A stretch of 64,000 bases of DNA from Simmondsia chinensis (lineage: Eukaryota; Streptophyta; Magnoliopsida; Caryophyllales; Simmondsiaceae): positions 31,864,164 through 31,928,163 of the forward strand of contig JAGTTD010000011.1 in the NCBI GenBank assembly GCA_018398585.1, in the 5' to 3' direction. Numbering within the stretch: position 1 is the first letter of the stretch; each line of letters begins with the position of its first letter. A program made the translations under genes and the position numbers. Positions 46,286 to 58,700 of the stretch are shown here, one piece after another. Under the pieces are notes generated by a model that searched no databases, had not been told where the DNA came from, and saw only the letters and a list, made by a program, of their open reading frames with translations.

Positions 46286-47914
46286 GGATATAGTAAGTAT
46301 AGTACTGTAGTCATATTTATTTATCATATTGTCACTAATTACTTAAAATAGAATTATAGAAATTGAAAAACAATATAGTAAAAATACTTTAAAACAACAA
46401 CGGCAAAAACACCTTAAAATAGTCGGATTGACAATTACTAGAACAGTCATATAAAATATACGAGGTTAATTATTAATGTTCATAAGGCAAAACCAATAAC
46501 CAAAGATAATATAAAAAGTATTGCATTATTTCATTGAAACACATGCAACACAACTCTTATTAAGGCCTCGTTTGGTATGTAGGAAGTAAACATATGAAGT
46601 AAAAATTTATGAGAAATATAGATTGTACCTCTTATTTAGTTGGTAGCCATAGTGCAGAAAGTAAAAATTACTGAGCAATTTTCAATTTCTCTAAAATGTA
46701 AGTAATAACTTGCCTAAACCTTCATAAATAAGTTATAATTCATTTGTTTTTAACTAATACCCCCAATGAAGTTTTGTTTCATATCCTAGCAACCAAACAT
46801 ATTTTACCTACTTTCTGGGGAGTTGTCAAAAGAATTGAATTCCAGAGAAATACAACTTCCCGCAGGGACAGTTTGGTATGTGATGTGATTTTAAAGTGTG
46901 TTATAAAACCGTGTACTCGCAAGCGTACGAGATTGTCGTAGCTAAATTGGGTATACGGGTCATATCCGCAGGGAATTGAAGTTAAGTTAGATTTTGTTAT
47001 TAACGAGTGGTTGAAATCGAGTTTTGAGTTGGTTTAAATGATTTGTTAACTAAAATAGCAAAACTGACGATAAACTAAAAGTGTCAATTCAATTGAGGTT
47101 AGTTTAGGGAGTAAATTTAGGATAGCTTAACACGTATCCCGTTATTATATTCTACTATGACAATGGTTTATGAGGCTTAGGCTACAAGCACTAGGCCTGT
47201 GTTAGTATTTAAATTATGGCTTAGGGTAATGAACTAATCTAAAGAGATAACCTATCATGTCACCCCTACATGTAGCATAGATTATCTCATTAGCACTACT
47301 TAATTCCTTTGTCACTCCTAACCAAATATTAATTGTATAAAGATTATGTTTAGGGTTTGGTACAACCTCAACCCTAACCACGCGTGAAAACCAGTTATGT
47401 TATGGTCTAGGCTACAAGCTCGTAGACTAACGCTAATAATTTGGAAATCTTAACATGGCTACAAGCTCACACAAAGAAAACCAAACAACGATCATAAATT
47501 CCCCACAGGGGTGCGTATATAACATAACAAAACCATTGTTTACAATAAAATATAAATCTGGGATACGAACGGCTACCCGTCCTTCATCCCTAAACTAAAA
47601 GTCTACTCCTCCATAGGAGTTCTAAACATCATGAAATCCAAGAAAGAAAATAATAATTATAAAACTAAGGATTTGAAGACTTCCCCAATTGATGTTGACG
47701 CTGATCCTTGCTTTGATTCCCCCGGTACTCCGACCACCTGCACTTCGACGTTTGAAAACCCTTTGGATCTTGTAGTGACTTCGGGAAGGAAAGGATGAGA
47801 GGAGGTGTGGCAAAAGATCCATAAAAACAATTAGGTTTTGGCTATTTAAAAGCCCCGATGTGGCCGGCGCGGTGTGTGTGGCATCCGGCCCTCTTTTCCT
47901 CCCATCAAAATATA
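46286..47914. other. Intergenic repeats without coding content
   Basis: At 46564-46870 GGCCTCGTTTGGTATG and a later GTTTGGTATG suggest a small TIR element. From about 46905 the sequence ACCGTGTACTCGCAAGCGTA and the following stretch to 47840 resemble a non-coding retroelement relic, but no borders were found. Confidence 0.3.
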
Positions 47915-50900
47915 TGAAAGAATGAGAAGCGCATATTATGCTGTAGCCCTCTCGTATATTTATAGAACAGTAATGGGCTTTACATCATATACAAGGCAGG
48001 CCCATTGGGCTCAGATATATACAATAATAAGTCCTATATAATATAGTCTAACATCCCCCCTCAACCGAAGCAGGGGGTAAACAAATGCGAAGGTTGGACT
48101 TAAAAAGCAGAAAAAGAGCGCGCGGAAGATTCTTTGTAAAAATATCAGCAATTTGCTGAGAGGAAGGAATATGAAGCACCCGAACAAGACCCATCTGGAC
48201 ACGCTCGTGAACAAAATGGATGTCAATCTCGACATGTTTCGTACGAATATGCTGAACGGGGTTGGTAGACAGATACATAGCAGAGACATTGTCACAATAG
48301 ACCAAGGTAGCCCGTGGAAGAAGGAGGCCCAACTCACTGAGGAGAGAACGGAGCCAACAACATTCTGAAACGGCATTGGATACTGCACGATATTCAGCCT
48401 CAGCACTAGAACGAGAGACAGTGGGCTGGCGCTTGGAGGACCAGGAGAGAATGTTGCCTCCGAGAAAAACACAGAAACCAGAAGTAGAACGGCGAGTGTC
48501 AGGGCATCCAGCCCAATCAACATCGGAGTAAGCTATAAGTTGGTCAAGACGAGTCGGAGAGATAGTCAGACCATGATCAATAGTGCCCTTGATATACCAA
48601 AGGATGCGCTTAACAGCCATCCAGTGTGACGATCGTGGAGCATGCATAAATAGACAGACCTGTTGAACGGCGTAAGAAATGTCAGGACGAGTGAAGGTGA
48701 GATATTGAAGAGCACCAACAATAGACCTGTATAGTGTGGGATCAGTCATGAGTTCGCCATCTTCGAGAGAAAGCTTGGATTTGGAATTCGTAGGTGTGAC
48801 AACAGGCTTACAAGAAAGCATGTTTGCTCGGTCCAAGAGATCATGTGCATATTTAGACTGAGACAAGAACAACCCTGTAGATAAGTGAGATACGGAGATG
48901 CCGAGAAAGTAATTCAGACGCCCCAAGTCAGTCATGTCAAACTCAGATCTAAGAGAGCGAAGTAGGCCGTGAAGTACCGCATGAGAAGAGGCAGTGAAAA
49001 CGATATCATCAACATATACCAGTAATATAGCCATATCATGTCCACGATGTAGGACGAATAAAGAGGAATCAGACTTACAGCTGCGGAAGCCCAATTTCTG
49101 TAAAAACGTGGCAAAACGAGCATACCAAGCACGAGGAGCTTGCTTGAGACCATAAAGGGACTTGTTGAGCTTACACACATGATCAGGATGATGCAAGTTA
49201 ACGAAACCCGGTGGTTGCTTCATGTAGACCTCTTCATTTAGAGTGCCATTAAGAAACGCATTTTTAACATCAAGTTGATGAATAGGCCAGTTGCGAGAAG
49301 TAGCAATAGTTAAGACAGTACGAACTATAGCAGGTTTAACAACAGGACTGAATGTTTCACCATAGTCTATGCCATACCTTTGTGTGAAACCCTGAGCAAC
49401 CAACCGAGCTTTATACCGTTCAACCTGACCTGTAGCCATTTGTTTGATGCGAAAAACCCACTTGGAGCCAACGATATTACCATGAGACGGCGGAGGAACA
49501 AGATCCCATGTCTTATTACTAATGAGGGCATTAAATTCATCTATCATGGCATTCTTCCAATTATCATCAGTGAGAGCCTGTTTATAAGAAAAAGGTACCT
49601 CGAGCAATGAATTATGAGCAATCGTAGAGGGTTTCAGAAGAGGTTTCACAATACCAGCTCGTGCACGAGTTACCATGGGATGAACACGGGGTGGCTCACA
49701 GAGCTCGGGAGGAGCTGCGGCTGGAGGGGATGCAGCGGCAGCAAGGGCTGGTGGCGCAAGGGGCGCCGGCGCAGCAATGACGGGTGGGTCGGGCGGAGGG
49801 AGTAGGGGCGTACCAAAGAACGGAGAGGACATAAGTGGCGGGGAAAAAACTTGATGAAGACGTGTCATCGTAGTTTGAGAAAAATGTCCCAACCGTGCCA
49901 AGGGGAAATCTGTTTCATTAAAAATAACATGCCTCGAAATAATGATTTTGTTAGTGGAAAGATCCAAACATTTATACCCTTTGTGACTTGGTGGATAGCC
50001 CAAGAAAACACATAAAGAGGAGCGCGGCGCAAGTTTGTGGGGTGTAGTGGCACTTAAATTGGAGGCACAACCAAAAACCCGTAGGTGACTATAATCAACT
50101 TTCTTTTTATATAAGCATTGAAAAGGGATCTTTTTCTTGATTGAAGTGGATGGGAGGAGGTTAATAATGTGAGCAGCTACAGAAACTGACTCCACCCAAA
50201 ATTCCAACAGCATACAAGCTTGGAACAAGAGGGAACGCATCATATTACCAATGGTACGATGCATGCGTTCAGCTTTCCCATTTTGTTGGGAGGTATGAGG
50301 GCAAGAGACCCTACTGAGAATGCCGCGTTGCGAAAGAGACCATTAAAGTCACGATTGATATATTCAGTGCCATTATCACATTGGAAATGTTTAACTTCCA
50401 CACCAAATTGATTCAACACAAGATTGCGAAACTCAACAAATAGGGCAAAAACCTCAGACTTGGCACGCATAGGGTAAATCCACACAAAATGGGAATAATC
50501 ATCAAAAAATAACAAATAATACTTAAAATCACTGAAACTGGTAACAAGCGAAATCCATACATCAGAATGAACAATATCAAAAGGACGCGAAGTACTAGTT
50601 ACAGGCGCTTGAAAGGGTAAACGACTATGCTTACCTAGTTGGCAAGCATGACATAAACTGGACTCGAAAGGACTAGAACAAGAAAAAAAATTTTGCTTAA
50701 CTAAAGTAGACAAAACTGGTTCTCCTGGATGACCCAAGCGACGGTGCCAAAGAGAAGAGGAGACTCGAGACGCGACGAATGATGTATGAGAAGAGGATGA
50801 TCTTGGAACAGTGAAGTGAGGCCCCGGGCTAACACAGCGAATGATGGTGGACTGCAACTTAGGATCCTTGACAGAAAAACCAAAACAATCAAATTCAAGA

Positions 50901-52731
50901 CGACAGTTATTGTCAGAACAAAATTGACGTACAGAAAGTAAATTTTTGGAGAGACCGGAAACGAGAAGGACTTTATTTAAAATGAAACGACCTGCAGGAG
51001 TAGAAAGAAAACAAGACCCAATACCCGCAATAGAGAGAGACGCACCATTACCCACCAAGATTTTATCAGAACCAGAATATGGAGACAACAATGTAAGGGT
51101 ACCTGGGTTATTTGTCATATGAGATGAAGCCCCACTATCCATGATCCAGGAGGAGTCAAGAGTGGGGGTGGAATATGACTGTGGGGGAAACTGACTCGCA
51201 TCAAAACTCGGGTAGAAACCATATCCAGTGGTATAAGTATTATTTGCAGGATGAAAACTGTGGATAAGAGGATACATTACCACCCGGAGGACCGGAGCCA
51301 AACTGAGGCATGCGATATGGCATGGGCCACGGCATCGACCACAGCATACCCCAAAAATTTGAACCCCACATGTGATGCATCCATGAATCTCCATAACCAC
51401 GACCATTACGTCCTCGACCTTTACCATTACCTCGACCCCCACGACCACGACCATTACCTCGACCATTACCAAAATGATTTCCAAAACCGGGTGTAGATGA
51501 ATGCTGATGAGCAGGAAGAGCAAGAGGAGCCTTGGGTGCCGGCACGGGTGGCTGTGCAGCCAGCGGTGGCGGCACGGCGGCAGCCAAAAGGAGAGCGGGG
51601 GCTGTGTTGTTGCTAGCATTGGTTAAACGAGATTCTTCATTCATTAACATGGAGCGTGCCTCAATAAACGAGAGAAAAGAAGTTCTAGAAGTAATAGAGG
51701 TACAAACAGCATGAAAGTCTTTATCATCAGAAAGACCATCGACAGCGGCTAGAACCATATCAACGTCAGAGATAGAGGCACGCACAGATCTAAGGTTGTC
51801 AGCCAAGGATTTAATTTTGGTGAGATATGCCAACATAAAGAGATTGCCCTTTTTAATATTTGTTAATTCCCGTTTATATTGCAGTTGACGTGATTGAGCG
51901 AAATCAGTAAAAAGTTTAGTAATTGAGCCCCAAAGAGATGCAGCAGTTAAATCATCATCATCACTACAAACAGCACTAGGAAAGTCAGAGGAAATAGTAC
52001 CAAGAATCTAGGATATAAGAAGATTGTCAACCTGCCTCCAATAGCGATAGGTTGGGTCAGTAGTAGCAGGTGGAGGAGATGAACCCTCCAGATGGTCGTC
52101 AATAGCATAACCCCGACAAGATGAGATAAAGGAGCAGCGCCAGACTAAATAGGTTGACGGATCATTCAAATCAAAGGTAGAAGATATGTGTTGTCGAATA
52201 TTAGAGATGCCAAAAGGTGGCGGGCACAGTGCCAGCGGCGACGGGAGATGTGGTGGAGGAGGATTCAGCCATAGCATAGAGAGAGATGCGGTCGTCGGTG
52301 AGGCGACGACAAGAGTGGTGGCGACTGGGCGGGTGAGGGTTCTCGGCGGCGTAGGGGTGGCAGCACGACTGGGAGCTCGAGGGTAAGGGTGAGGGGTGGC
52401 GGCGCTACCGGGAGCGCGAGAATTAGGGTTAGGGAGGCTGCGGTTCGCTGGGTGAGGGGTGGCGGCGCGACTACAACAGGGTTAGGGTTTTTCGAACCCT
52501 TTTTTTTTTGTTTTTTTTTTGGAAAGGAAGAAAATTGAAAACGAAGGCTAGAGTTTGCCTTTACGAGAGGGCTCGACAGAGCTCTGATATCATGAAAGAA
52601 TGAGAAGCGCACATTATGCTGTGGCCCTCTCGTATATTTATAGAACAGTAATGGGCTTTACATCATATACAAGGCAGGCCCATTGGGCTCAGATATATAC
52701 AATAATAAGTCCTATACAATATAGTCTAACA
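47915..52731 (-). mobile_element. Full-length Copia retrotransposon (element 2), 139-bp LTRs
   Basis: The LTRs at 47915-48053 and 52593-52731 are both 139 bp and nearly identical (differences such as GTAGCCC/GTGGCCC and TATATAAT/TATACAAT). Their minus-strand termini are TGTTAGAC and TTTCA. Flanks are ATATA (47910-47914) and ATATA (52732-52736). The primer-binding site TGATATCAGAGCTC adjoins the right LTR and the purine tract GAGGGGGGA adjoins the left one. Very similar LTRs point to a recent insertion, although the coding region is already damaged. Confidence 0.95.
48048..52277 (-). pseudogene. Copia gag-pol polyprotein with frameshifts and a stop
   Basis: Minus strand. Gag runs from about 52277 (TFDLNDPSTYLVWR) with an in-frame TAG near 52009 and continues to 51240. 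It ends in a Gly/Arg/Asn-rich region (GNGRGNGRGRGGRG) and a Trp/Met/Pro-rich stretch, and no CCHC zinc knuckle is visible. After a frame change near 51250 come protease (WIMDSGASSHM), the GAG-pre-integrase domain (LWHRRLGHPG, CHACQLGKHSR) and integrase (HSDVW, DDYSHFVWIYPM, QCDNGTEY). A second shift near 50265-50340 breaks the integrase at the QQNGKAER position. The long frame from 50264 holds the rest of integrase, reverse transcriptase (LVYVDDIVF near 49010), RNase H (DVDWAGCPDTRRSTSG) and the end ADIFTKNLP. The reverse transcriptase/RNase H part alone is uninterrupted. Confidence 0.9.
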
Positions 52732-53324
52732 ATATATAATATTATAAAATATATATATTAACTATCCACGAAGTCTATTTGGGTTACCGAATTACAACCC
52801 GATTGGTTATTCTTTTTCACATGTAGTCGGGTTTCTCAAAGTAGTCTTCAATTATGCCTCGATTACGTTTGAGTCTACCACTTTTCAACCTTTGTTTGCT
52901 CTGTTGCACTCTAAGCCAAAATGTACATAGATTACAACAAAACACACATATAAAAAGCCAAATATATTATGAAAATGAATAATAAAATATGTAAATATAA
53001 GACACATCAGTATGCAGGAATGAATTTGTGGGAGTAAGAATGAAGGAACGGGAATGGCTTTTGGAAAGTGCGAATGATCCAATTATTCCTAGTCCTCCGT
53101 TTGGTATATTATAGAATGGAGATGGGAATGAGGTTGAATTAGATATTCCCATGTTTGGTATATACTAGTAGAAGTGGATATAAACAAAGTAGTTTACCAA
53201 AATATCCTGCAATAAATTTTAGTATAATAATACTAATAATAATATTAATAATAATAATAATAAAAAGAATAAGAAGAAGAACAACAACAATAAGTATTAA
53301 ATAACAACAACAACAACAACAACA

Positions 53325-53361
<37 letters not shown>

Positions 53362-54179
53362 AATAAAAATAATGATAGTATTAATAATAACAACAACATT
53401 AATATTAATAATAATAATATTATTATTATTACTACTACTATTATTACATGAAATTAAGATTAAAATAATAAAAATACCTAAATTTTTTTATTTTCAAACC
53501 GAGGCCTCCCTGGGAATAGAAATATGAAAGTGAGAATAATTTTTATTTTCACACCCATCCCGCTTCCATTTCCACTCCCACTTGCCAAACGACCAAAAAG
53601 TGAAAACGAAATTTTCATTTTCACTCCCATTCCCCATTCCCACAAACCAAACATCCTGCAGGAATTCAGTTTTATTATCAACCAAAACAAGGCCTAAGAA
53701 ATAAAAGAGATCCGTTCAAAAAAAAAAAAAAGAAAGAAGAGAGATAAAAATGACTTTTCAAACACGCAAAATTAAAAACTAAACAAAATCATCAAAAAAA
53801 AAAAAAGAAAAAAAAAGGAAGCAACCCCCACATGTTCAAGCAAAAGCAAGCAACACCCAACAACAGATCCTTCCAGAGATTTTTTACTTAATTCGTTTTT
53901 CATTAAAATCTCATATTTTAAGTGTTGTCTCGCTGTTCATGCTTGTAGATCTCCATCTCCTAAAAATAAAAAAAATAAAAAAAAATCCAATAGCAATTTA
54001 TTGCCTCAAAAAGATTCGTCAAAACAAAGTTTAAAAAGGTAAGATATATACAATTAAAATACTTTATAGACAAGTTGTTTTTGAAAGAACCCAACTCCCT
54101 TCCCAAAATTGAAAAACAAAGATAAAAGATCACTTCTTTCAATAGACTGCGTGCTTGGCAGGCAGAAAATTCCAAAAAA
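52732..54179. other. Intergenic, with (AAT/AAC)n microsatellite at 53220-53445
   Basis: A composite AAT/AAC/ATT microsatellite is in the middle. It may lie within a small element: GTTTGGTATATTATAGAATGG near 53098 and an inverted counterpart GGAATGGGGAATGGGAGTG near 53630 are similar, but borders were not found. No gene. Confidence 0.4.
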
Positions 54180-54596
54180 AGGCGTGGTTGTCACTGTTCT
54201 TCGTAATAATGTGGGAGATTTGGGGTGCGAGAAACAAGATTGTGTTTCAAAGCGCTCAGTGAAACCGTAAAGAAGTCATATGGTCTAGTAGACTTAGATT
54301 GGGTTTCTGGATCAAGGCTTAGTGTTCAGAGTTTCCATATTCACCATCAGAGGTGGCGTGTTCGGTAGAAAGTATCAAGTCGTGGCAATCGGGTAGAAGA
54401 TCACAATCTTGAGTGCAGGGAGTTGGTCCAAGATAGCGTAGAGGCAATCTATGTAAGTTGTGTCCTGATTTGGAAGTGTTATGGGGCCATTTTTCTTATT
54501 TTATTTTGTTCTTTTGAGTTATGTATCCTCGGGGCCTAACTTAGGTCGCCGTTTTTGTAATCGAGCTATGCTCAAAATTATCAAAAAAAAAAAAAA
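54180..54596 (+). mobile_element. 5'-truncated L1-type LINE 3' end with poly(A)
   Basis: Begins in coding remnant MWEIWGARNKIVF (compare WELWKARNLF in the element at 17221-18250), continues through a 3' UTR with GTCGCCGTTTTTGTAATCGA and ends in a poly(A) run at about 54581-54595. The target duplication was not identified. Confidence 0.65.
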
Positions 54597-54727
54597 GATT
54601 CCTTTTTCTTTTTTAAGTCCTAAATTTATTTAGATTTTTTCTTATGGTATTCTATTAAAATATTATTATATATTTTATTTTATAACAAAATTAATCTATT
54701 ATCTTCTAATTTTATGATAAAATACAA

Positions 54728-55065
54728 TAACAACAAATCCAGTGCCTCAAGGGCCCTCGCAAAAGCGGGGTCCGGGGGGTTGATGTACGCAGCTTTCCCC
54801 CTTCAGGGTATGAAGCTAAATGTTAAATTTCATCGGGCCTTTAGGCCCAACCCACGGAGTTGGAACACATGAGAACCATATATAAGCCCAAGTGAGGTTC
54901 TATCCTAAAACCAATTGGCAATAGGTGGAGTAACCCACTAGGCTTATAAGGTGATCTCTTCTTTCTCTCAACTCCGATGTGGGATTCCACAAGACTCACA
55001 TGTGGAGTTTTCAACATTAAAGAGAGGTTGTTTTCGAGGACCCTAACCTGAGAGTTATGTCATCT
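54728..55065 (-). repeat. RTE-LINE tail fragment split by a family-T repeat
   Basis: Minus-strand LINE tail: the part 54728-54820 (ACAACAAATCCAGTGCC, then GATGTACGCAGC, then CCCCTTCAGGG) continues at 55017-55065 (AGAGAGGTTGTTTTCGAGG, then AACCTGAGAG). The two halves join seamlessly once 54821-55016 is removed. Confidence 0.75.
54821..55016 (+). mobile_element. Solo LTR/TRIM-like repeat (family T), copy 3, nested
   Basis: 196 bp from TGTTAAATTTC to TTTTCAACA, flanked by CTAAA (54816-54820) and TTAAA (55017-55021), a 5-bp duplication with one mismatch. It sits inside the LINE tail, which fixes its ends precisely and gives the family consensus length. Confidence 0.8.
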
Positions 55066-55423
55066 GTGTGTCATGGTAACAATTTTATGATAAAATAGAA
55101 TATAAAAAATGAATTTGCAAAAATGAGAGGCTCTAAAATTTGTTTTTTATTATTTCTTTAATTTAAAATAATTTTTAATATTTTACCTTTGATAAAAGTT
55201 TGTTCCCCAATAACAATAAAAAAAAGGTAAAAGCCAAGGAGTGAAATTTTGTTTGTTTTTTTTGTTTTTTGCAAAATAAAATATTAAAAACTATATTAAA
55301 CTGAAAAACAAATAAGAGACAAATTTAAAATGATTAGAAATCATTTAAAAAAAGTACAAAACTAACAAAATTAAATTTATAAATATTATACTCTAATAAA
55401 GTAAATAAATCTACTGATTAGAG
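55066..55423. other. AT-rich intergenic DNA
   Basis: No gene or repeat boundary was seen. Confidence 0.4.
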
Positions 55424-55600
55424 CCTTACCTTAGTAGTAGGAAACAAGTGAGATAATAGAGCGTTGCTTTAAGCCAAAACATCCGGAGTTCAATTCTCCC
55501 CTTGACCCTCCTCTTGAAAAATCATTGACGTAATTAACTCCTGTGGTATGTGGATTGCCACATGGATCAAGGTTTTATTGGGTAACCGGCTTCCCTGTTA
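55424..55600 (+). mobile_element. tRNA-derived SINE, copy A
   Basis: It has a B-box-like CCGGAGTTCAATTCTCCCC, then TTGACGTAATTAACTCCTGTG, GGTATGTGGATTGCC, and ends in A-rich sequence. A diverged relative is at 59718-59870. The A box is weak. Confidence 0.45.
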
Positions 55601-55766
55601 AAAAAAAATAAAAATAAATAAATAATTCTGAATATAAGGTATTAATGGGAATAAATAATTTCTTTTGTGAGGCTATACAAGAACATTAAAGACCCAAACT
55701 TTCACTTCCACATTTAGTCCAATTAGCACCCAAAACACACACAGCCTTGGATCTCTGAGGTCCAAG

Positions 55767-58700
55767 ATGCTTCCTTCTCTGTTCTATCCTCTCTTCTTCT
55801 TCTTCTTCTTCTTCTCTCTCTTCTTATTTTCATTTTCCCACCAATCTGAAACCCCCCAAGATGCTTATAATTTCATTTTCAACCCCCATTTTGACTCTAA
55901 TTCAAGCTCCTTCTATGTTAATAATAGGGGCAAATCAATGTCAAAAACATGTAATATGTTCCAAGGCAAATGGGTGTACGATACTTCATACCCACTTTAT
56001 CAATCTTCATGGTGCCCCTTCATTGACCCTCAGTTTGATTGCCAGAAATTTGGGAGACCTGATAATTTGTATCAGAAATATCGTTGGCAGCCCTTTGATT
56101 GCACTTTACCCAGGTATCCTTTTCCTCTTAATCGTTTTTTCTCGTTGATTCTTTCGTTTTTTGAGTTGAAATGTTATTGTTCTTGTCGAGGAATCGACTG
56201 TTCCTTTAGCTTAATCTGACGAGCGAAGGCTTAGAGAATAAATTTAGACTCTAATATGACTCTTTACACGAATGCTCCTTGAAATTAAGGTGTGTGTAGT
56301 ATACATGCTTACCTTACAGTTTGTGTTGAAATTATGTTAATACTGAGCGCGAGGGCTTTTAAGATTAGAATTCACAACCTCTTGGTTAACAAAGCTCTAA
56401 TTCCACTTCAAAAAATAAACTACTGAAAAAGGGCGCCTAAACTGTGATATGTCCCTCATGCGACCTCTCATTGAGTTTAAAGTGTATACATTACACATGT
56501 TTAAGAGTTGGGGCTACTGGGTTCAAATTCGTAGTCTCTCGGTGAACAATAAAAATGATTTTATACTCTAACAGGGAAGTGGGTAACGTTGCAGGTTTAA
56601 TGGGTTGTATGTTTTGAGGAAATGGATGGGAAAGAAGATAATGTTTGTGGGAGATTCATTGAGTATGAACCAATGGGAGTCATTGGCATGTATGATATAC
56701 TCATGGGTGCCTAATTCCAAGTATTCTTTGATTAGAGCTGATGGTCTTTCTTCCGTTACTTTTCAGGTATCTTCTTCTTTCCTTTTCGGTCGTAAATTTC
56801 TTTTGTTCTTCACTTATATTATAAAGGAGTATTTAATTTGGGCAATGATATTACGTACAGCTTCATGTGTGTGCATTGACCTGTACCCTTTTTTTTGAAC
56901 AACTGGCCTGTCCCTTTCGAATTTGTGTTATTGCACTCATTTTGGTGCATTTACTAAGAGGGTATTAACACATAATAACTAAATTTCATTAGAGCTCTGA
57001 AATTAAGCGTACTTGGGCAAAAGTAGTACCAAAATGAGTGATTTCCTGGAAAGACCTCATGTTGCACTCCTCAGGTTGGGGGTTCTCGAAAACAGCCTCC
57101 CTTCAGAGTACCCTGAAGGGGAAAGGCTGCGTACATCTATGTCCCTCAGACTCTGCTTAGGCGGGAGCCATTTGAGCACTATAAATGTTCTTTTTTTTAT
57201 TTTTGGCACTCATTTTGGTGCATTTACTGTTCATCTTGCATCAATGGGATGTTAGTTTTTACTTGTGTAATTGGCGTATATGAGGTTTACATATTAATTC
57301 AAATGTATTTTTATTATAAAATGAATTAGCATTAGACAGAGTATTTTTATTAACAGGTTTATATAGTCCTTAATAGTTTTAGAACATGTCCTCCCTTAAG
57401 CTAGACTTGTAACCGGTGTAAGTCCAAACGAAGTTGCCTTGTGATGAAGTTTAATGTAGTGATTAGACTACTTATTCTCTCTGTGAAGTTGTACATTTTA
57501 AACTTATCTTTTTCTTTCCTTGAGTTTTTTGATTTTTATCACTCGCTCTCTCTCTCAAATGTTAGTGATTCTACCTAGGGGTGTATATGAGCTGAGTCGA
57601 GCCTGAGGCTATTAGCTCGACTCAGCTTGATCTAAATTTGGTGAGTTTTAAATTAGATTTGCCATATTTTTGCTCATTTAAGCTTAATATAGGCTCGTTT
57701 GGGCATGTTTAGGCTCGGGCTCAGCTCATTTAGGCTCTAATATTGTTTTATTGAGCATATTTAAGTAAATATATTATACTAAGAAAACTCGCTTAGGCTC
57801 GTTTAGGCTCGCGAGCCTACGAGCTTGAACTTCACTAAACTTCAACTCGGCTTGATAAGTTAAACGAGTTGACTTGGCTCGGCTTGGGCTTAAAGTAAGC
57901 TAAGCTTTTCGAGTTTCATGATAAGTTGGCTTAGATCCCCCTACCTCATAGCAATATTACATCTCATTAATTAATATTGTTAAAAAATATGTTATATGTT
58001 AGTAAATTATAAAAATAATATCAAAATAAAATATTTATATATAGGCTTTGTTTAGTTGCTATATAAACTGAGTTTTTGAGAAGTGGTATTTTCGGGGAAT
58101 CTAATTCTTTTGTCAAATTTTCAGGAAGTAGGTACAAAGTAATTGGTTAATAAGATGAGAAATATAATTTCCTTGAAGGGTAATTAAAAACAAAAGAATT
58201 AGAACTTATAAAGGAAGAGTTAAGTAAGTTACTTATTATATTTTAAAGAAACTAAAAATTGTCAAACATTTTCTACTTTTCATATTCTATTAACTTATGC
58301 AAACCAAACATGAGTTAAAATCTTTATTTTTCTTAAATTTTTACTTGATGTATCTACTTGAACATATCCATTGTCTCAAGGGCTCCCGCCTACGCAGGGT
58401 CTGGGGGGACGGATGTACGCAGCCTTCCCTCTTCAGGGTGTTAACCTGAAGAGAGGCTGTTTCCCAGTGCCCCCAACCTGAGGGTGAGGACTTCCCAGGA
58501 GGTCACCCATTCTGGTACTGCTCTTGCCCAAGCACGCTTAACTTCGGAGTTCTAATGCAATTCGGTGACGGCGTGTTGGTGCCCTCTTTGGTACTTGACG
58601 TATCTACTTCTTACGTATTAAACGAGGAGCATGGTAAGAGGAGAAATAGGAAGAAAAAGGAGGGGAGCATAATAATAATGGTGGGGGGTAGCAGCCATAT

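Noticed and set aside
54821..55016. Family T as a SINE or MITE
   Set aside because: TG...CA ends and 5-bp duplications at two copies fit an LTR; no Pol III boxes or poly(A)/(TTG)n tail.
56956..57205. Cassandra TRIM (5S-bearing LTR element)
   Set aside because: The 23-bp duplication, the LINE-type 3' half and the lack of LTR ends argue for a SINE.
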